64,000 bases of DNA from Coffea arabica. Taxonomy: Eukaryota > Streptophyta > Magnoliopsida > Gentianales > Rubiaceae. The stretch's first letter is position 1; the number at the start of each line of letters is the position of its first letter. Shown piece after piece: positions 9,567 through 22,740 of this stretch. Position numbers and translations under genes: made by a program. The stretch is taken from contig NC_092330.1 in the NCBI RefSeq assembly GCF_036785885.1, positions 20,184,525 through 20,248,524 on the forward strand, read 5' to 3'. The notes under the pieces were generated by a model. It did not search any database. It saw only the letters and a program-made list of their open reading frames with translations, and was not told the origin of the DNA.

Positions 9567-10199
9567 GGGTGCGATCATACCAGCACTAATGCACCGGATC
9601 CCATCAGAACTTCGAAGTTAAGCGTGCTTGGGCGACAGTAGTACTAGGATGGGTGACCCTAGGCCGGTCAACGGGTCGGGTCTACACCCGGATCCGGATC
9701 GGATCCTTGAAATTTTTGCTGGTATGGGTAGGGATTTAATTCCGTTATCCGGATCCGAATCCGTTTTTTCAAACAAAAAAACGGGTCGGATACGGAATAT
9801 AGTATTCCGACCCGTACTAGACCCGGATCCGGATATAAATGATTTAATAATTTATAAAAAATATATATTATCAATATAATTTGATTAGGATGATGTATTT
9901 GAGTAAAATCAATTTGATTTATTTTCTTATTTGGTTTTTTCTTTGCATTAGCTAGAAATTAGTTTACAAATATATCTTTTTCTCTTTTTTGTTAGAAATT
10001 ATAAATTTTGGCAAATTTGTTCGGGTAGACCCGACCCGGATCCGAGACTCGCCGGGTCCGGATCCGGAACACCGAATAAAAGACCCGTCGGGTAAACGGG
10101 TCGGATCCGGGTCCGGGTCCGGAATAAAGAATTCCGGCCCGGACCCGGCCCGTTGACACCCCTAGGTGACCCCCTGGGAAATCCTCGTGTTGCACCCCT
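9567..10199 (+). pseudogene. 5S rRNA gene split by hAT MITE, unit 8 (L type)
   Basis: C46T, G70C, G102A. Confidence 0.93.
9660..10164. mobile_element. hAT MITE, L haplotype, unit 8
   Basis: T48, T61, A99, C158, A469; base 215 is A, unlike its counterpart at 3379. Confidence 0.9.
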
Positions 10200-10609
10200 C
10201 CCTTTTTTGTTTCGAAATCCAAATTTTCCCTTCGTTCTTTATGCTGTAGTAATTTAGCTCCGTCGGAACGATTGCTTTATATTTTGCTTCTCATCGAAGC
10301 ATGAAGGCGGATCTGAAGGCGCGAGACAAGTCAGGAACGGTACGGCTGAATCGAAGCCCGGATCGTCGGTCAATGTTGTCGGCGCAAATGCATAAGCGCA
10401 AGCGTGAAGGATCAATTTCAGGATAATTGAGAGTTGTGCGACGAGGGAAAAAAAAGGTGCAAAGCAACAAGAAAAAAATATAAAAGTAAATAAATAAAAG
10501 GATGAGAGGAAATTCATGAATTGACGCTTAGAATGAATTCGGGTCCAGAAAAGCCAAACTGCTTCACAGGACGTGGCAGTTTAAAAGAATAAAGCGAAAG
10601 GAACATGGC

Positions 10610-11242
10610 GGGTGTGATCATACCAGCACTAATGCACCGGATCCCATCAGAACTTCGAAGTTAAGCGTGCTTGGGCGACAGTAGTACTAGGATGGGTGAC
10701 CCTAGGCCGGTCAACGGGTCGGGTCTACACCCGGATCCGGATCGGATCCCTGAAATTTTTGCGGGTATGGGTAGGGATTTAATTCCGTTATCCGGATCCG
10801 GATCCGTTTTTTCAAACAAAAAAACGGGTCGGATACGGAATATAGTATTCCGACCCGTATTAGACCCGGATCCGGATATAAATGATTTAATAATTTATAA
10901 AAAATATATATTATCAATATAATTTGATTAGGATGATGTATTTGAGTAAAATCAATTTGATTTATTTTCTTATTTGGTTTTTTCTTTGCATTAGCTAGAA
11001 ATTTGTTTACAAATATATCTTTTTCTCTTTTTTGTTAGAAATTATAAATTTTGGCAAATTTGTTCGGGTAGACCCGACCCGGATCCGAGACTCGCCGGGT
11101 CCGGATCCGGAACACCGAATAAAAGACCCGTCGGGTAAACGGGTCGGCTCCGGGTCCGGGTCCGGAATAATGAATTCCGGCCCGGACCCGGCCCGTTGAC
11201 ACCCCTAGGTGACCCCCTGGGAAATCCTCGTGTTGCACCCCT
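10610..11242 (+). pseudogene. 5S rRNA gene split by hAT MITE, unit 9 (P type)
   Basis: C6T, C46T, G70C, G102A. Confidence 0.93.
10703..11207. mobile_element. hAT MITE, P haplotype, unit 9
   Basis: C170, T302, G7. Confidence 0.9.
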
Positions 11243-11652
11243 CCCTTTTTTGTTTCGAAATCCAAATTTTCCCTTCGTTCTTTATGCTGTAGTAATTTAG
11301 CTCCGTCGGAACGATTGCTTTATATTTTGCTTCTCATCGAAGCATGAAGGCGGATCTGAAGGCGCGAGACAAGTCAGGAACGGTACGGCTGGATCGAAGC
11401 CCGGATCGTCGGTCAAAGTTGTCGGCGCAAATGCATAAGCGCAAGCGTGAAGGATCAATTTCAGGATAATTGAGAGTTGTGCGACGAGGGAAAAAAAAGG
11501 TGCAAAGCAACAAGAAAAAAATATAAAAGTAAATAAATAAAAGGATGAGAGGAAATTCATGAATTGACGCTTAGAATGAATTCGGGTCCAGAAAAGCCAA
11601 ACTGCTTCACAGGACGTGGCAGTTTAAAAGAATAAAGCGAAAGGAACATGGC

Positions 11653-12285
11653 GGGTGCGATCATACCAGCACTAATGCACCGGATCCCATCAGAACTTCG
11701 AAGTTAAGCGTGCTTGGGCGACAGTAGTACTAGGATGGGTGACCCTAGGCCTGTCAACGGGTCGGGTCTACACCCGGATCCGGATCGGATCCCTGAAATT
11801 TTTGCGGGTATGGGTAGGGATTTAATTCCGTTATCCGGATCCGGATCCGTTTTTTCAAACAAAAAAACGGGTCGGATACGGAATATAGTATTCCGACCCG
11901 TATTAGACCCGGATCCGGATATAAATGATTTAATAATTTATAAAAAATATATATTATCAATATAATTTGATTAGGATGATGTATTTGAGTAAAATCAATT
12001 TGATTTATTTTCTTATTTGGTTTTTTCTTTGCATTAGCTAGAAATTTGTTTACAAATATATCTTTTTCTCTTTTTTGTTAGAAATTATAAATTTTGGCAA
12101 ATTTGTTCGGGTAGACCCGACCCGGATCCGAGACTCGCCGGGTCCGGATCCGGAACACCGAATAAAAGACCCGTCGGGTAAACGGGTCGGCTCCGGGTCC
12201 GGGTCCGGAATAATGAATTCCGGCCCGGACCCGGCCCGTTGACACCCCTAGGTGACCCCCTGGGAAATCCTCGTGTTGCACCCCT
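11653..12285 (+). pseudogene. 5S rRNA gene split by hAT MITE, unit 10 (P type)
   Basis: C46T, G70C, G102A. Confidence 0.93.
11746..12250. mobile_element. hAT MITE, P haplotype with T7, unit 10
   Basis: C170 and T302 but T7 at the left end, which is otherwise an A-haplotype base. One of five such P copies. Confidence 0.9.
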
Positions 12286-12695
12286 CCCTTTTTTGTTTCG
12301 AAATCCAAATTTTCCCTTCGTTCTTTATGCTGTAGTAATTTAGCTCCGTCGGAACGATTGCTTTATATTTTGCTTCTCATCGAAGCATGAAGGCGGATCT
12401 GAAGGCGCGAGACAAGTCAGGAACGGTACGGCTGGATCGAAGCCCGGATCGTCGGTCAAAGTTGTCGGCGCAAATGCATAAGCGCAAGCGTGAAGGATCA
12501 ATTTCAGGATAATTGAGAGTTGTGCGACGAGGGAAAAAAAAGGTGCAAAGCAACAAGAAAAAAATATAAAAGTAAATAAATAAAAGGATGAGAGGAAATT
12601 CATGAATTGACGCTTAGAATGAATTCGGGTCCAGAAAAGCCAAACTGCTTCACAGGACGTGGCAGTTTAAAAGAATAAAGCGAAAGGAACATGGC

Positions 12696-13328
12696 GGGTG
12701 CGATCATACCAGCACTAATGCACCGGATCCCATCAGAACTTCGAAGTTAAGCGTGCTTGGGCGACAGTAGTACTAGGATGGGTGACCCTAGGCCGGTCAA
12801 CGGGTCGGGTCTACACCCGGATCCGGATCGGATCCCTGAAATTTTTGCGGGTATGGGTAGGGATTTAATTCCGTTATCCGGATCCGGATCCGTTTTTTCA
12901 AACAAAAAAACGGGTCGGATACGGAATATAGTATTCCGACCCGTATTAGACCCGGATTCGGATATAAATGATTTAATAATTTATAAAAAATATATATTAT
13001 CAATATAATTTGATTAGGATGATGTATTTGAGTAAAATCAATTTGATTTATTTTCTTATTTGGTTTTTTCTTTGCATTAGCTAGAAATTAGTTTACAAAT
13101 ATATCTTTTTCTCTTTTTTGTTAGAAATTATAAATTTTGGCAAATTTGTTCGGGTAGACCCGACCCGGATCCGAGACTCGCCGGGTCCGGATCCGGAACA
13201 CCGAATAAAAGACCCGTCGGGTAAACGGGTCGGCTCCGGGTCCGGGTCCGGAATAATGAATTCCGGCCCGGACCCGGCCCGTTGACACCCCTAGGTGACC
13301 CCCTGGGAAATCCTCGTGTTGCACCCCT
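12696..13328 (+). pseudogene. 5S rRNA gene split by hAT MITE, unit 11 (S type)
   Basis: C46T, G70C, G102A; opens the first 2620-bp doublet. Confidence 0.93.
12789..13293. mobile_element. hAT MITE, S haplotype, unit 11
   Basis: T170. Confidence 0.9.
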
Positions 13329-13740
13329 CCCTTTTTTGTTTCGAAATCCAAATTTCCCCTTCGTTCTTTATGCTGTAGTAATTTAGCTCCGTCGGAACGA
13401 TTGCTTTATATTTTGCTTCTCATCGAAGCATGAAGGCGGATCTGAAGGCGCGAGACAAGTCAGGAACGGTACGGCTGGATCGAAACCCGGATCGTCGGTC
13501 AAAGTTGTCGGCGCAAATGTATAAGTGCAAGCGTGAAGGATCAATTTCAGAATAATTGAGAGTTGCGCGACGAGGGAAAAAAAAATGGTGCAAATCAACA
13601 AGAAAAAAATGTAAAAGTAAATAAATAAAAGGATGAGGGGAAATTCTTGAATTGACGCTTAAAATGAATTCGGGTCCAGAAAAGCCACACTGCTTCACAG
13701 GACGGGGCAGTTTAAAAGAATAAAGCGAAAGGAACATGGT

Positions 13741-13860
13741 GGGTGCGATCATACCAGCACTAATGCACCGGATCCCATCAGAACTCCGAAGTTAAGCATG
13801 CTTGGGCGAGAGTAGTACTAGGATGGGTGACCCCCTGGGAAGTCCTCGTGTTGCACCCCT
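13741..13860 (+). rRNA. 5S rRNA gene, uninterrupted (T-1, A58 variant)
   Basis: Full length; G58A and T at -1. Confidence 0.96.
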
Positions 13861-14272
13861 CCCTTTTTTGTTTCGAAATCCAAATTTCCCCTTCGTTCTT
13901 TATGCTGTAGTAATTTAGCTCCGTCGGAACGATTGCTTTATATTTTGCTTCTTATCGAAGCATGAAGGCGGATCTGAAGGCGCGAGACAAGTCAGGAACG
14001 GTACGGCTGGATCGAAGCCCGGATCGTCGGTCAAAGTTGTCGGCGCAAATGTATAAGTGCAAGCGTGAAGGATCAATTTCAGAATAATTGAGAGTTGCGC
14101 GACGAGGGAAAAAAAAATGGTGCAAATCAACAAGAAAAAAATGTAAAAGTAAATAAATAAAAGGATGAGGGGAAATTCTTGAATTGACGCTTAAAATGAA
14201 TTCGGGTCCAGAAAAGCCAAACTGCTTCACAGGACGTGGCAGTTTAAAAGAATAAAGCGAAAGAAACATGGC

Positions 14273-14905
14273 GGGTGCGATCATACCAGCACTAATGCAC
14301 CGGATCCCATCAGAACTCCGAAGTTAAGCGTGCTTGGGCGACAGTAGTACTAGGATGGGTGACCCTAGGCCTGTCAACGGGTCGGGTCTAGACCCGGATC
14401 CGGATCGGATCGCTGAAATTTTTTCGGGTATGGGTAGGGATTTAATTCCGTTATCCGGATCCGGATCCGTTTTTTCAAACAAAAAAATGGGTCGGATACG
14501 GAATATAGTATTCCGACCCGTATTAGACCCGGATCCGGATATAAATGATTTAATAATTTATAAAAAATATATATTATCAATATAATTTGATTAGGATGAT
14601 GTATTTGAGTAAAATCAATTTGATTTATTTTCTTATTTGGTTTTTTCTTTGCATTAGTTAGAAATTAGTTTACAAATATATTTTTTTCTCTTTTTTGTTA
14701 GAAATTATAAATTTTGGCAAATTTGTTCGGGTAGACCCGACCCGGATCCGAGACTCGCCGGGTCCGGATCCGGAACACAGAATAAAAGACCCGTCGGGTA
14801 AACGGGTCGGATCCGGGTCCGGGTCCGGAATAATGAATTCCGGCCCAGACCCGGCCCGTTGACACCCCTAGGTGACCCCCTGGGAAATCCTCGTGTTGCA
14901 CCCCT
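14273..14905 (+). pseudogene. 5S rRNA gene split by hAT MITE, unit 12 (A type)
   Basis: C46 retained; G70C, G102A. The following spacer has 410-type variants, unlike units 2 and 7, which marks the end of the 6281-bp register. Confidence 0.93.
14366..14870. mobile_element. hAT MITE, A haplotype with A483, unit 12
   Basis: T7, G26, G47, T59, T123 and A483 near the right inverted repeat. First of eight A483 copies. Confidence 0.9.
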
Positions 14906-15315
14906 CCCTTTTTTGTTTCGAAATCCAAATTTCCCCTTCGTTCTTTATGCTGTAGTAATTTAGCTCCGTCGGAACGATTGCTTTATATTTTGCTTCTCAT
15001 CGAAGCATGAAGGCGGATCTGAAGGCGCGAGACAAGTCAGGAACGGTACGGCTGGATCGAAGCCCGGATCGTCGGTCAAAGTTGTCGGCGCAAATGCATA
15101 AGCGCAAGCGTGAAGGATCAATTTCAGGATAATTGAGAGTTGTGCGACGAGGGAAAAAAAAGGTGCAAAGCAACAAGAAAAAAATATAAAAGTAAATAAA
15201 TAAAAGGATGAGAGGAAATTCATGAATTGACGCTTAGAATGAATTCGGGTCCAGAAAAGCCAAACTGCTTCACAGGACGTGGCAGTTTAAAAGAATAAAG
15301 CGAAAGGAACATGGC

Positions 15316-15948
15316 GGGTGCGATCATACCAGCACTAATGCACCGGATCCCATCAGAACTTCGAAGTTAAGCGTGCTTGGGCGACAGTAGTACTAGGATG
15401 GGTGACCCTAGGCCGGTCAACGGGTCGGGTCTACACCCGGATCCGGATCGGATCCCTGAAATTTTTGCGGGTATGGGTAGGGATTTAATTCCGTTATCCG
15501 GATCCGGATCCGTTTTTTCAAACAAAAAAACGGGTCGGATACGGAATATAGTATTCCGACCCGTATTAGACCCGGATTCGGATATAAATGATTTAATAAT
15601 TTATAAAAAATATATATTATCAATATAATTTGATTAGGATGATGTATTTGAGTAAAATCAATTTGATTTATTTTCTTATTTGGTTTTTTCTTTGCATTAG
15701 CTAGAAATTAGTTTACAAATATATCTTTTTCTCTTTTTTGTTAGAAATTATAAATTTTGGCAAATTTGTTCGGGTAGACCCGACCCGGATCCGAGACTCG
15801 CCGGGTCCGGATCCGGAACACCGAATAAAAGACCCGTCGGGTAAACGGGTCGGCTCCGGGTCCGGGTCCGGAATAATGAATTCCGGCCCGGACCCGGCCC
15901 GTTGACACCCCTAGGTGACCCCCTGGGAAATCCTCGTGTTGCACCCCT
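15316..15948 (+). pseudogene. 5S rRNA gene split by hAT MITE, unit 13 (S type)
   Basis: C46T, G70C, G102A. Confidence 0.93.
15409..15913. mobile_element. hAT MITE, S haplotype, unit 13
   Basis: T170. Confidence 0.9.
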
Positions 15949-16360
15949 CCCTTTTTTGTTTCGAAATCCAAATTTCCCCTTCGTTCTTTATGCTGTAGTA
16001 ATTTAGCTCCGTCGGAACGATTGCTTTATATTTTGCTTCTCATCGAAGCATGAAGGCGGATCTGAAGGCGCGAGACAAGTCAGGAACGGTACGGCTGGAT
16101 CGAAACCCGGATCGTCGGTCAAAGTTGTCGGCGCAAATGTATAAGTGCAAGCGTGAAGGATCAATTTCAGAATAATTGAGAGTTGCGCGACGAGGGAAAA
16201 AAAAATGGTGCAAATCAACAAGAAAAAAATGTAAAAGTAAATAAATAAAAGGATGAGGGGAAATTCTTGAATTGACGCTTAAAATGAATTCGGGTCCAGA
16301 AAAGCCACACTGCTTCACAGGACGGGGCAGTTTAAAAGAATAAAGCGAAAGGAACATGGT

Positions 16361-16480
16361 GGGTGCGATCATACCAGCACTAATGCACCGGATCCCATCA
16401 GAACTCCGAAGTTAAGCATGCTTGGGCGAGAGTAGTACTAGGATGGGTGACCCCCTGGGAAGTCCTCGTGTTGCACCCCT
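16361..16480 (+). rRNA. 5S rRNA gene, uninterrupted (T-1, A58 variant)
   Basis: Full length; G58A and T at -1. Confidence 0.96.
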
Positions 16481-16892
16481 CCCTTTTTTGTTTCGAAATC
16501 CAAATTTCCCCTTCGTTCTTTATGCTGTAGTAATTTAGCTCCGTCGGAACGATTGCTTTATATTTTGCTTCTTATCGAAGCATGAAGGCGGATCTGAAGG
16601 CGCGAGACAAGTCAGGAACGGTACGGCTGGATCGAAGCCCGGATCGTCGGTCAAAGTTGTCGGCGCAAATGTATAAGTGCAAGCGTGAAGGATCAATTTC
16701 AGAATAATTGAGAGTTGCGCGACGAGGGAAAAAAAAATGGTGCAAATCAACAAGAAAAAAATGTAAAAGTAAATAAATAAAAGGATGAGGGGAAATTCTT
16801 GAATTGACGCTTAAAATGAATTCGGGTCCAGAAAAGCCAAACTGCTTCACAGGACGTGGCAGTTTAAAAGAATAAAGCGAAAGAAACATGGC

Positions 16893-17525
16893 GGGTGCGA
16901 TCATACCAGCACTAATGCACCGGATCCCATCAGAACTCCGAAGTTAAGCGTGCTTGGGCGACAGTAGTACTAGGATGGGTGACCCTAGGCCTGTCAACGG
17001 GTCGGGTCTAGACCCGGATCCGGATCGGATCGCTGAAATTTTTTCGGGTATGGGTAGGGATTTAATTCCGTTATCCGGATCCGGATCCGTTTTTTCAAAC
17101 AAAAAAATGGGTCGGATACGGAATATAGTATTCCGACCCGTATTAGACCCGGATCCGGATATAAATGATTTAATAATTTATAAAAAATATATATTATCAA
17201 TATAATTTGATTAGGATGATGTATTTGAGTAAAATCAATTTGATTTATTTTCTTATTTGGTTTTTTCTTTGCATTAGTTAGAAATTAGTTTACAAATATA
17301 TTTTTTTCTCTTTTTTGTTAGAAATTATAAATTTTGGCAAATTTGTTCGGGTAGACCCGACCCGGATCCGAGACTCGCCGGGTCCGGATCCGGAACACAG
17401 AATAAAAGACCCGTCGGGTAAACGGGTCGGATCCGGGTCCGGGTCCGGAATAATGAATTCCGGCCCAGACCCGGCCCGTTGACACCCCTAGGTGACCCCC
17501 TGGGAAATCCTCGTGTTGCACCCCT
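16893..17525 (+). pseudogene. 5S rRNA gene split by hAT MITE, unit 14 (A type)
   Basis: C46 retained; G70C, G102A. Confidence 0.93.
16986..17490. mobile_element. hAT MITE, A haplotype with A483, unit 14
   Basis: T7, G26, G47, T59, T123, A483. Confidence 0.9.
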
Positions 17526-17935
17526 CCCTTTTTTGTTTCGAAATCCAAATTTCCCCTTCGTTCTTTATGCTGTAGTAATTTAGCTCCGTCGGAACGATTG
17601 CTTTATATTTTGCTTCTCATCGAAGCATGAAGGCGGATCTGAAGGCGCGAGACAAGTCAGGAACGGTACGGCTGGATCGAAGCCCGGATCGTCGGTCAAA
17701 GTTGTCGGCGCAAATGCATAAGCGCAAGCGTGAAGGATCAATTTCAGGATAATTGAGAGTTGTGCGACGAGGGAAAAAAAAGGTGCAAAGCAACAAGAAA
17801 AAAATATAAAAGTAAATAAATAAAAGGATGAGAGGAAATTCATGAATTGACGCTTAGAATGAATTCGGGTCCAGAAAAGCCAAACTGCTTCACAGGACGT
17901 GGCAGTTTAAAAGAATAAAGCGAAAGGAACATGGC

Positions 17936-18568
17936 GGGTGCGATCATACCAGCACTAATGCACCGGATCCCATCAGAACTTCGAAGTTAAGCGTGCTTGG
18001 GCGACAGTAGTACTAGGATGGGTGACCCTAGGCCGGTCAACGGGTCGGGTCTACACCCGGATCCGGATCGGATCCCTGAAATTTTTGCGGGTATGGGTAG
18101 GGATTTAATTCCGTTATCCGGATCCGGATCCGTTTTTTCAAACAAAAAAACGGGTCGGATACGGAATATAGTATTCCGACCCGTATTAGACCCGGATCCG
18201 GATATAAATGATTTAATAATTTATAAAAAATATATATTATCAATATAATTTGATTAGGATGATGTATTTGAGTAAAATCAATTTGATTTATTTTCTTATT
18301 TGGTTTTTTCTTTGCATTAGCTAGAAATTTGTTTACAAATATATCTTTTTCTCTTTTTTGTTAGAAATTATAAATTTTGGCAAATTTGTTCGGGTAGACC
18401 CGACCCGGATCCGAGACTCGCCGGGTCCGGATCCGGAACACCGAATAAAAGACCCGTCGGGTAAACGGGTCGGCTCCGGGTCCAGGTCCGGAATAATGAA
18501 TTCCGGCCCGGACCCGGCCCGTTGACACCCCTAGGTGACCCCCTGGGAAATCCTCGTGTTGCACCCCT
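17936..18568 (+). pseudogene. 5S rRNA gene split by hAT MITE, unit 15 (P type)
   Basis: C46T, G70C, G102A. Confidence 0.93.
18029..18533. mobile_element. hAT MITE, P haplotype with A456, unit 15
   Basis: C170, T302 and A456 (GGTCCAGGTCC). A456 is shared with the copies at 27441 and 39473. Confidence 0.9.
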
Positions 18569-18978
18569 CCCTTTTTTGTTTCGAAATCCAAATTTTCCCT
18601 TCGTTCTTTATGCTGTAGTAATTTAGCTCCGTCGGAACGATTGCTTTATATTTTGCTTCTCATCGAAGCATGAAGGCGGATCTGAAGGCGCGAGACAAGT
18701 CAGGAACGGTACGGCTGGATCGAAGCCCGGATCGTCGGTCAAAGTTGTCGGCGCAAATGCATAAGCGCAAGCGTGAAGGATCAATTTCAGGATAATTGAG
18801 AGTTGTGCGACGAGGGAAAAAAAAGGTGCAAAGCAACAAGAAAAAAATATAAAAGTAAATAAATAAAAGGATGAGAGGAAATTCATGAATTGACGCTTAG
18901 AATGAATTCGGGTCCAGAAAAGCCAAACTGCTTCACAGGACGTGGCAGTTTAAAAGAATAAAGCGAAAGGAACATGGC

Positions 18979-19611
18979 GGGTGCGATCATACCAGCACTA
19001 ATGCACCGGATCCCATCAGAACTTCGAAGTTAAGCGTGCTTGGGCGACAGTAGTACTAGGATGGGTGACCCTAGGCCGGTCAACGGGTCGGGTCTACACC
19101 CGGATCCGGATCGGATCCTTGAAATTTTTGCTGGTATGGGTAGGGATTTAATTCCGTTATCCGGATCCGAATCCGTTTTTTCAAACAAAAAAACGGGTCG
19201 GATACGGAATATAGTATTCCGACCCGTACTAGACCCGGATCCGGATATAAATGATTTAATAATTTATAAAAAATATATATTATCAGTATAATTTGATTAG
19301 GATGATGTATTTGAGTAAAATCAATTTGATTTATTTTCTTATTTGGTTTTTTCTTTGCATTAGCTAGAAATTAGTTTACAAATATATCTTTTTCTCTTTT
19401 TTGTTAGAAATTATAAATTTTGGCAAATTTGTTCGGGTAGACCCGACCCGGATCCGAGACTCGCCGGGTCCGGATCCGGAACACCGAATAAAAGACCCGT
19501 CGGGTAAACGGGTCGGATCCGGGTCCGGGTCCGGAATAAAGAATTCCGGCCCGGACCCGGCCCGTTGACACCCCTAGGTGACCCCCTGGGAAATCCTCGT
19601 GTTGCACCCCT
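18979..19611 (+). pseudogene. 5S rRNA gene split by hAT MITE, unit 16 (L type)
   Basis: C46T, G70C, G102A. The only L-type copy that follows a filled rather than an empty unit. It opens a run matching 3286 onward. Confidence 0.93.
19072..19576. mobile_element. hAT MITE, L haplotype, unit 16
   Basis: T48, T61, A99, C158, G215, A469; same set as the copy at 3379. Confidence 0.9.
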
Positions 19612-20021
19612 CCCTTTTTTGTTTCGAAATCCAAATTTTCCCTTCGTTCTTTATGCTGTAGTAATTTAGCTCCGTCGGAACGATTGCTTTATATTTTGCT
19701 TCTCATCGAAGCATGAAGGCGGATCTGAAGGCGCGAGACAAGTCAGGAACGGTACGGCTGAATCGAAGCCCGGATCGTCGGTCAATGTTGTCGGCGCAAA
19801 TGCATAAGCGCAAGCGTGAAGGATCAATTTCAGGATAATTGAGAGTTGTGCGACGAGGGAAAAAAAAGGTGCAAAGCAACAAGAAAAAAATATAAAAGTA
19901 AATAAATAAAAGGATGAGAGGAAATTCATGAATTGACGCTTAGAATGAATTCGGGTCCAGAAAAGCCAAACTGCTTCACAGGACGTGGCAGTTTAAAAGA
20001 ATAAAGCGAAAGGAACATGGC

Positions 20022-20654
20022 GGGTGTGATCATACCAGCACTAATGCACCGGATCCCATCAGAACTTCGAAGTTAAGCGTGCTTGGGCGACAGTAGTACT
20101 AGGATGGGTGACCCTAGGCCGGTCAACGGGTCGGGTCTACACCCGGATCCGGATCGGATCCCTGAAATTTTTGCGGGTATGGGTAGGGATTTAATTCCGT
20201 TATCCGGATCCGGATCCGTTTTTTCAAACAAAAAAACGGGTCGGATACGGAATATAGTATTCCGACCCGTATTAGACCCGGATCCGGATATAAATGATTT
20301 AATAATTTATAAAAAATATATATTATCAATATAATTTGATTAGGATGATGTATTTGAGTAAAATCAATTTGATTTATTTTCTTATTTGGTTTTTTCTTTG
20401 CATTAGCTAGAAATTTGTTTACAAATATATCTTTTTCTCTTTTTTGTTAGAAATTATAAATTTTGGCAAATTTGTTCGGGTAGACCCGACCCGGATCCGA
20501 GACTCGCCGGGTCCGGATCCGGAACACCGAATAAAAGACCCGTCGGGTAAACGGGTCGGCTCCGGGTCCGGGTCCGGAATAATGAATTCCGGCCCGGACC
20601 CGGCCCGTTGACACCCCTAGGTGACCCCCTGGGAAATCCTCGTGTTGCACCCCT
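20022..20654 (+). pseudogene. 5S rRNA gene split by hAT MITE, unit 17 (P type)
   Basis: C6T, C46T, G70C, G102A. Confidence 0.93.
20115..20619. mobile_element. hAT MITE, P haplotype, unit 17
   Basis: C170, T302, G7. Confidence 0.9.
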
Positions 20655-21064
20655 CCCTTTTTTGTTTCGAAATCCAAATTTTCCCTTCGTTCTTTATGCT
20701 GTAGTAATTTAGCTCCGTCGGAACGATTGCTTTATATTTTGCTTCTCATCGAAGCATGAAGGCGGATCTGAAGGCGCGAGACAAGTCAGGAACGGTACGG
20801 CTGGATCGAAGCCCGGATCGTCGGTCAAAGTTGTCGGCGCAAATGCATAAGCGCAAGCGTGAAGGATCAATTTCAGGATAATTGAGAGTTGTGCGACGAG
20901 GGAAAAAAAAGGTGCAAAGCAACAAGAAAAAAATATAAAAGTAAATAAATAAAAGGATGAGAGGAAATTCATGAATTGACGCTTAGAATGAATTCGGGTC
21001 CAGAAAAGCCAAACTGCTTCACAGGACGTGGCAGTTTAAAAGAATAAAGCGAAAGGAACATGGC

Positions 21065-21697
21065 GGGTGCGATCATACCAGCACTAATGCACCGGATCCC
21101 ATCAGAACTTCGAAGTTAAGCGTGCTTGGGCGACAGTAGTACTAGGATGGGTGACCCTAGGCCGGTCAACGGGTCGGGTCTACACCCGGATCCGGATCGG
21201 ATCCCTGAAATTTTTGCGGGTATGGGTAGGGATTTAATTCCGTTATCCGGATCCGGATCCGTTTTTTCAAACAAAAAAACGGGTCGGATACGGAATATAG
21301 TATTCCGACCCGTATTAGACCCGGATCCGGATATAAATGATTTAATAATTTATAAAAAATATATATTATCAATATAATTTGATTAGGATGATGTATTTGA
21401 GTAAAATCAATTTGATTTATTTTCTTATTTGGTTTTTTCTTTGCATTAGCTAGAAATTTGTTTACAAATATATCTTTTTCTCTTTTTTGTTAGAAATTAT
21501 AAATTTTGGCAAATTTGTTCGGGTAGACCCGACCCGGATCCGAGACTCGCCGGGTCCGGATCCGGAACACCGAATAAAAGACCCGTCGGGTAAACGGGTC
21601 GGCTCCGGGTCCGGGTCCGGAATAATGAATTCCGGCCCGGACCCGGCCCGTTGACACCCCTAGGTGACCCCCTGGGAAATCCTCGTGTTGCACCCCT
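21065..21697 (+). pseudogene. 5S rRNA gene split by hAT MITE, unit 18 (P type)
   Basis: C46T, G70C, G102A. Confidence 0.93.
21158..21662. mobile_element. hAT MITE, P haplotype, unit 18
   Basis: C170, T302, G7. Confidence 0.9.
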
Positions 21698-22107
21698 CCC
21701 TTTTTTGTTTCGAAATCCAAATTTTCCCTTCGTTCTTTATGCTGTAGTAATTTAGCTCCGTCGGAACGATTGCTTTATATTTTGCTTCTCATCGAAGCAT
21801 GAAGGCGGATCTGAAGGCGCGAGACAAGTCAGGAACGGTACGGCTGGATCGAAGCCCGGATCGTCGGTCAAAGTTGTCGGCGCAAATGCATAAGCGCAAG
21901 CGTGAAGGATCAATTTCAGGATAATTGAGAGTTGTGCGACGAGGGAAAAAAAAGGTGCAAAGCAACAAGAAAAAAATATAAAAGTAAATAAATAAAAGGA
22001 TGAGAGGAAATTCATGAATTGACGCTTAGAATGAATTCGGGTCCAGAAAAGCCAAACTGCTTCACAGGACGTGGCAGTTTAAAAGAATAAAGCGAAAGGA
22101 ACATGGC

Positions 22108-22740
22108 GGGTGCGATCATACCAGCACTAATGCACCGGATCCCATCAGAACTTCGAAGTTAAGCGTGCTTGGGCGACAGTAGTACTAGGATGGGTGACCC
22201 TAGGCCGGTCAACGGGTCGGGTCTACACCCGGATCCGGATCGGATCCCTGAAATTTTTGCGGGTATGGGTAGGGATTTAATTCCGTTATCCGGATCCGGA
22301 TCCGTTTTTTCAAACAAAAAAACGGGTCGGATACGGAATATAGTATTCCGACCCGTATTAGACCCGGATTCGGATATAAATGATTTAATAATTTATAAAA
22401 AATATATATTATCAATATAATTTGATTAGGATGATGTATTTGAGTAAAATCAATTTGATTTATTTTCTTATTTGGTTTTTTCTTTGCATTAGCTAGAAAT
22501 TAGTTTACAAATATATCTTTTTCTCTTTTTTGTTAGAAATTATAAATTTTGGCAAATTTGTTCGGGTAGACCCGACCCGGATCCGAGACTCGCCGGGTCC
22601 GGATCCGGAACACCGAATAAAAGACCCGTCGGGTAAACGGGTCGGCTCCGGGTCCGGGTCCGGAATAATGAATTCCGGCCCGGACCCGGCCCGTTGACAC
22701 CCCTAGGTGACCCCCTGGGAAATCCTCGTGTTGCACCCCT
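22108..22740 (+). pseudogene. 5S rRNA gene split by hAT MITE, unit 19 (S type)
   Basis: C46T, G70C, G102A; opens the 12,032-bp repeat. Confidence 0.93.
22201..22705. mobile_element. hAT MITE, S haplotype, unit 19
   Basis: T170. Confidence 0.9.

Larger units (their letters stand above)
6415..12695 (+). repeat. 6281-bp higher-order repeat, copy 2
   Basis: This is the second copy, with the same unit order as the block before it. A third copy begins at 12696 but stays in register only to about 14.85 kb. There the A-type element carries A483 and is followed by a different spacer. Confidence 0.9.
12696..15315 (+). repeat. 2620-bp repeat (S, empty, A), first pair, copy 1
   Basis: The block is filled S unit, empty unit, filled A unit with A483. 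It is repeated directly at 15316-17935. Confidence 0.88.
15316..17935 (+). repeat. 2620-bp repeat (S, empty, A), first pair, copy 2
   Basis: Direct tandem copy of the preceding block, with the same diagnostic bases including A483 in the A-type element. Confidence 0.88.
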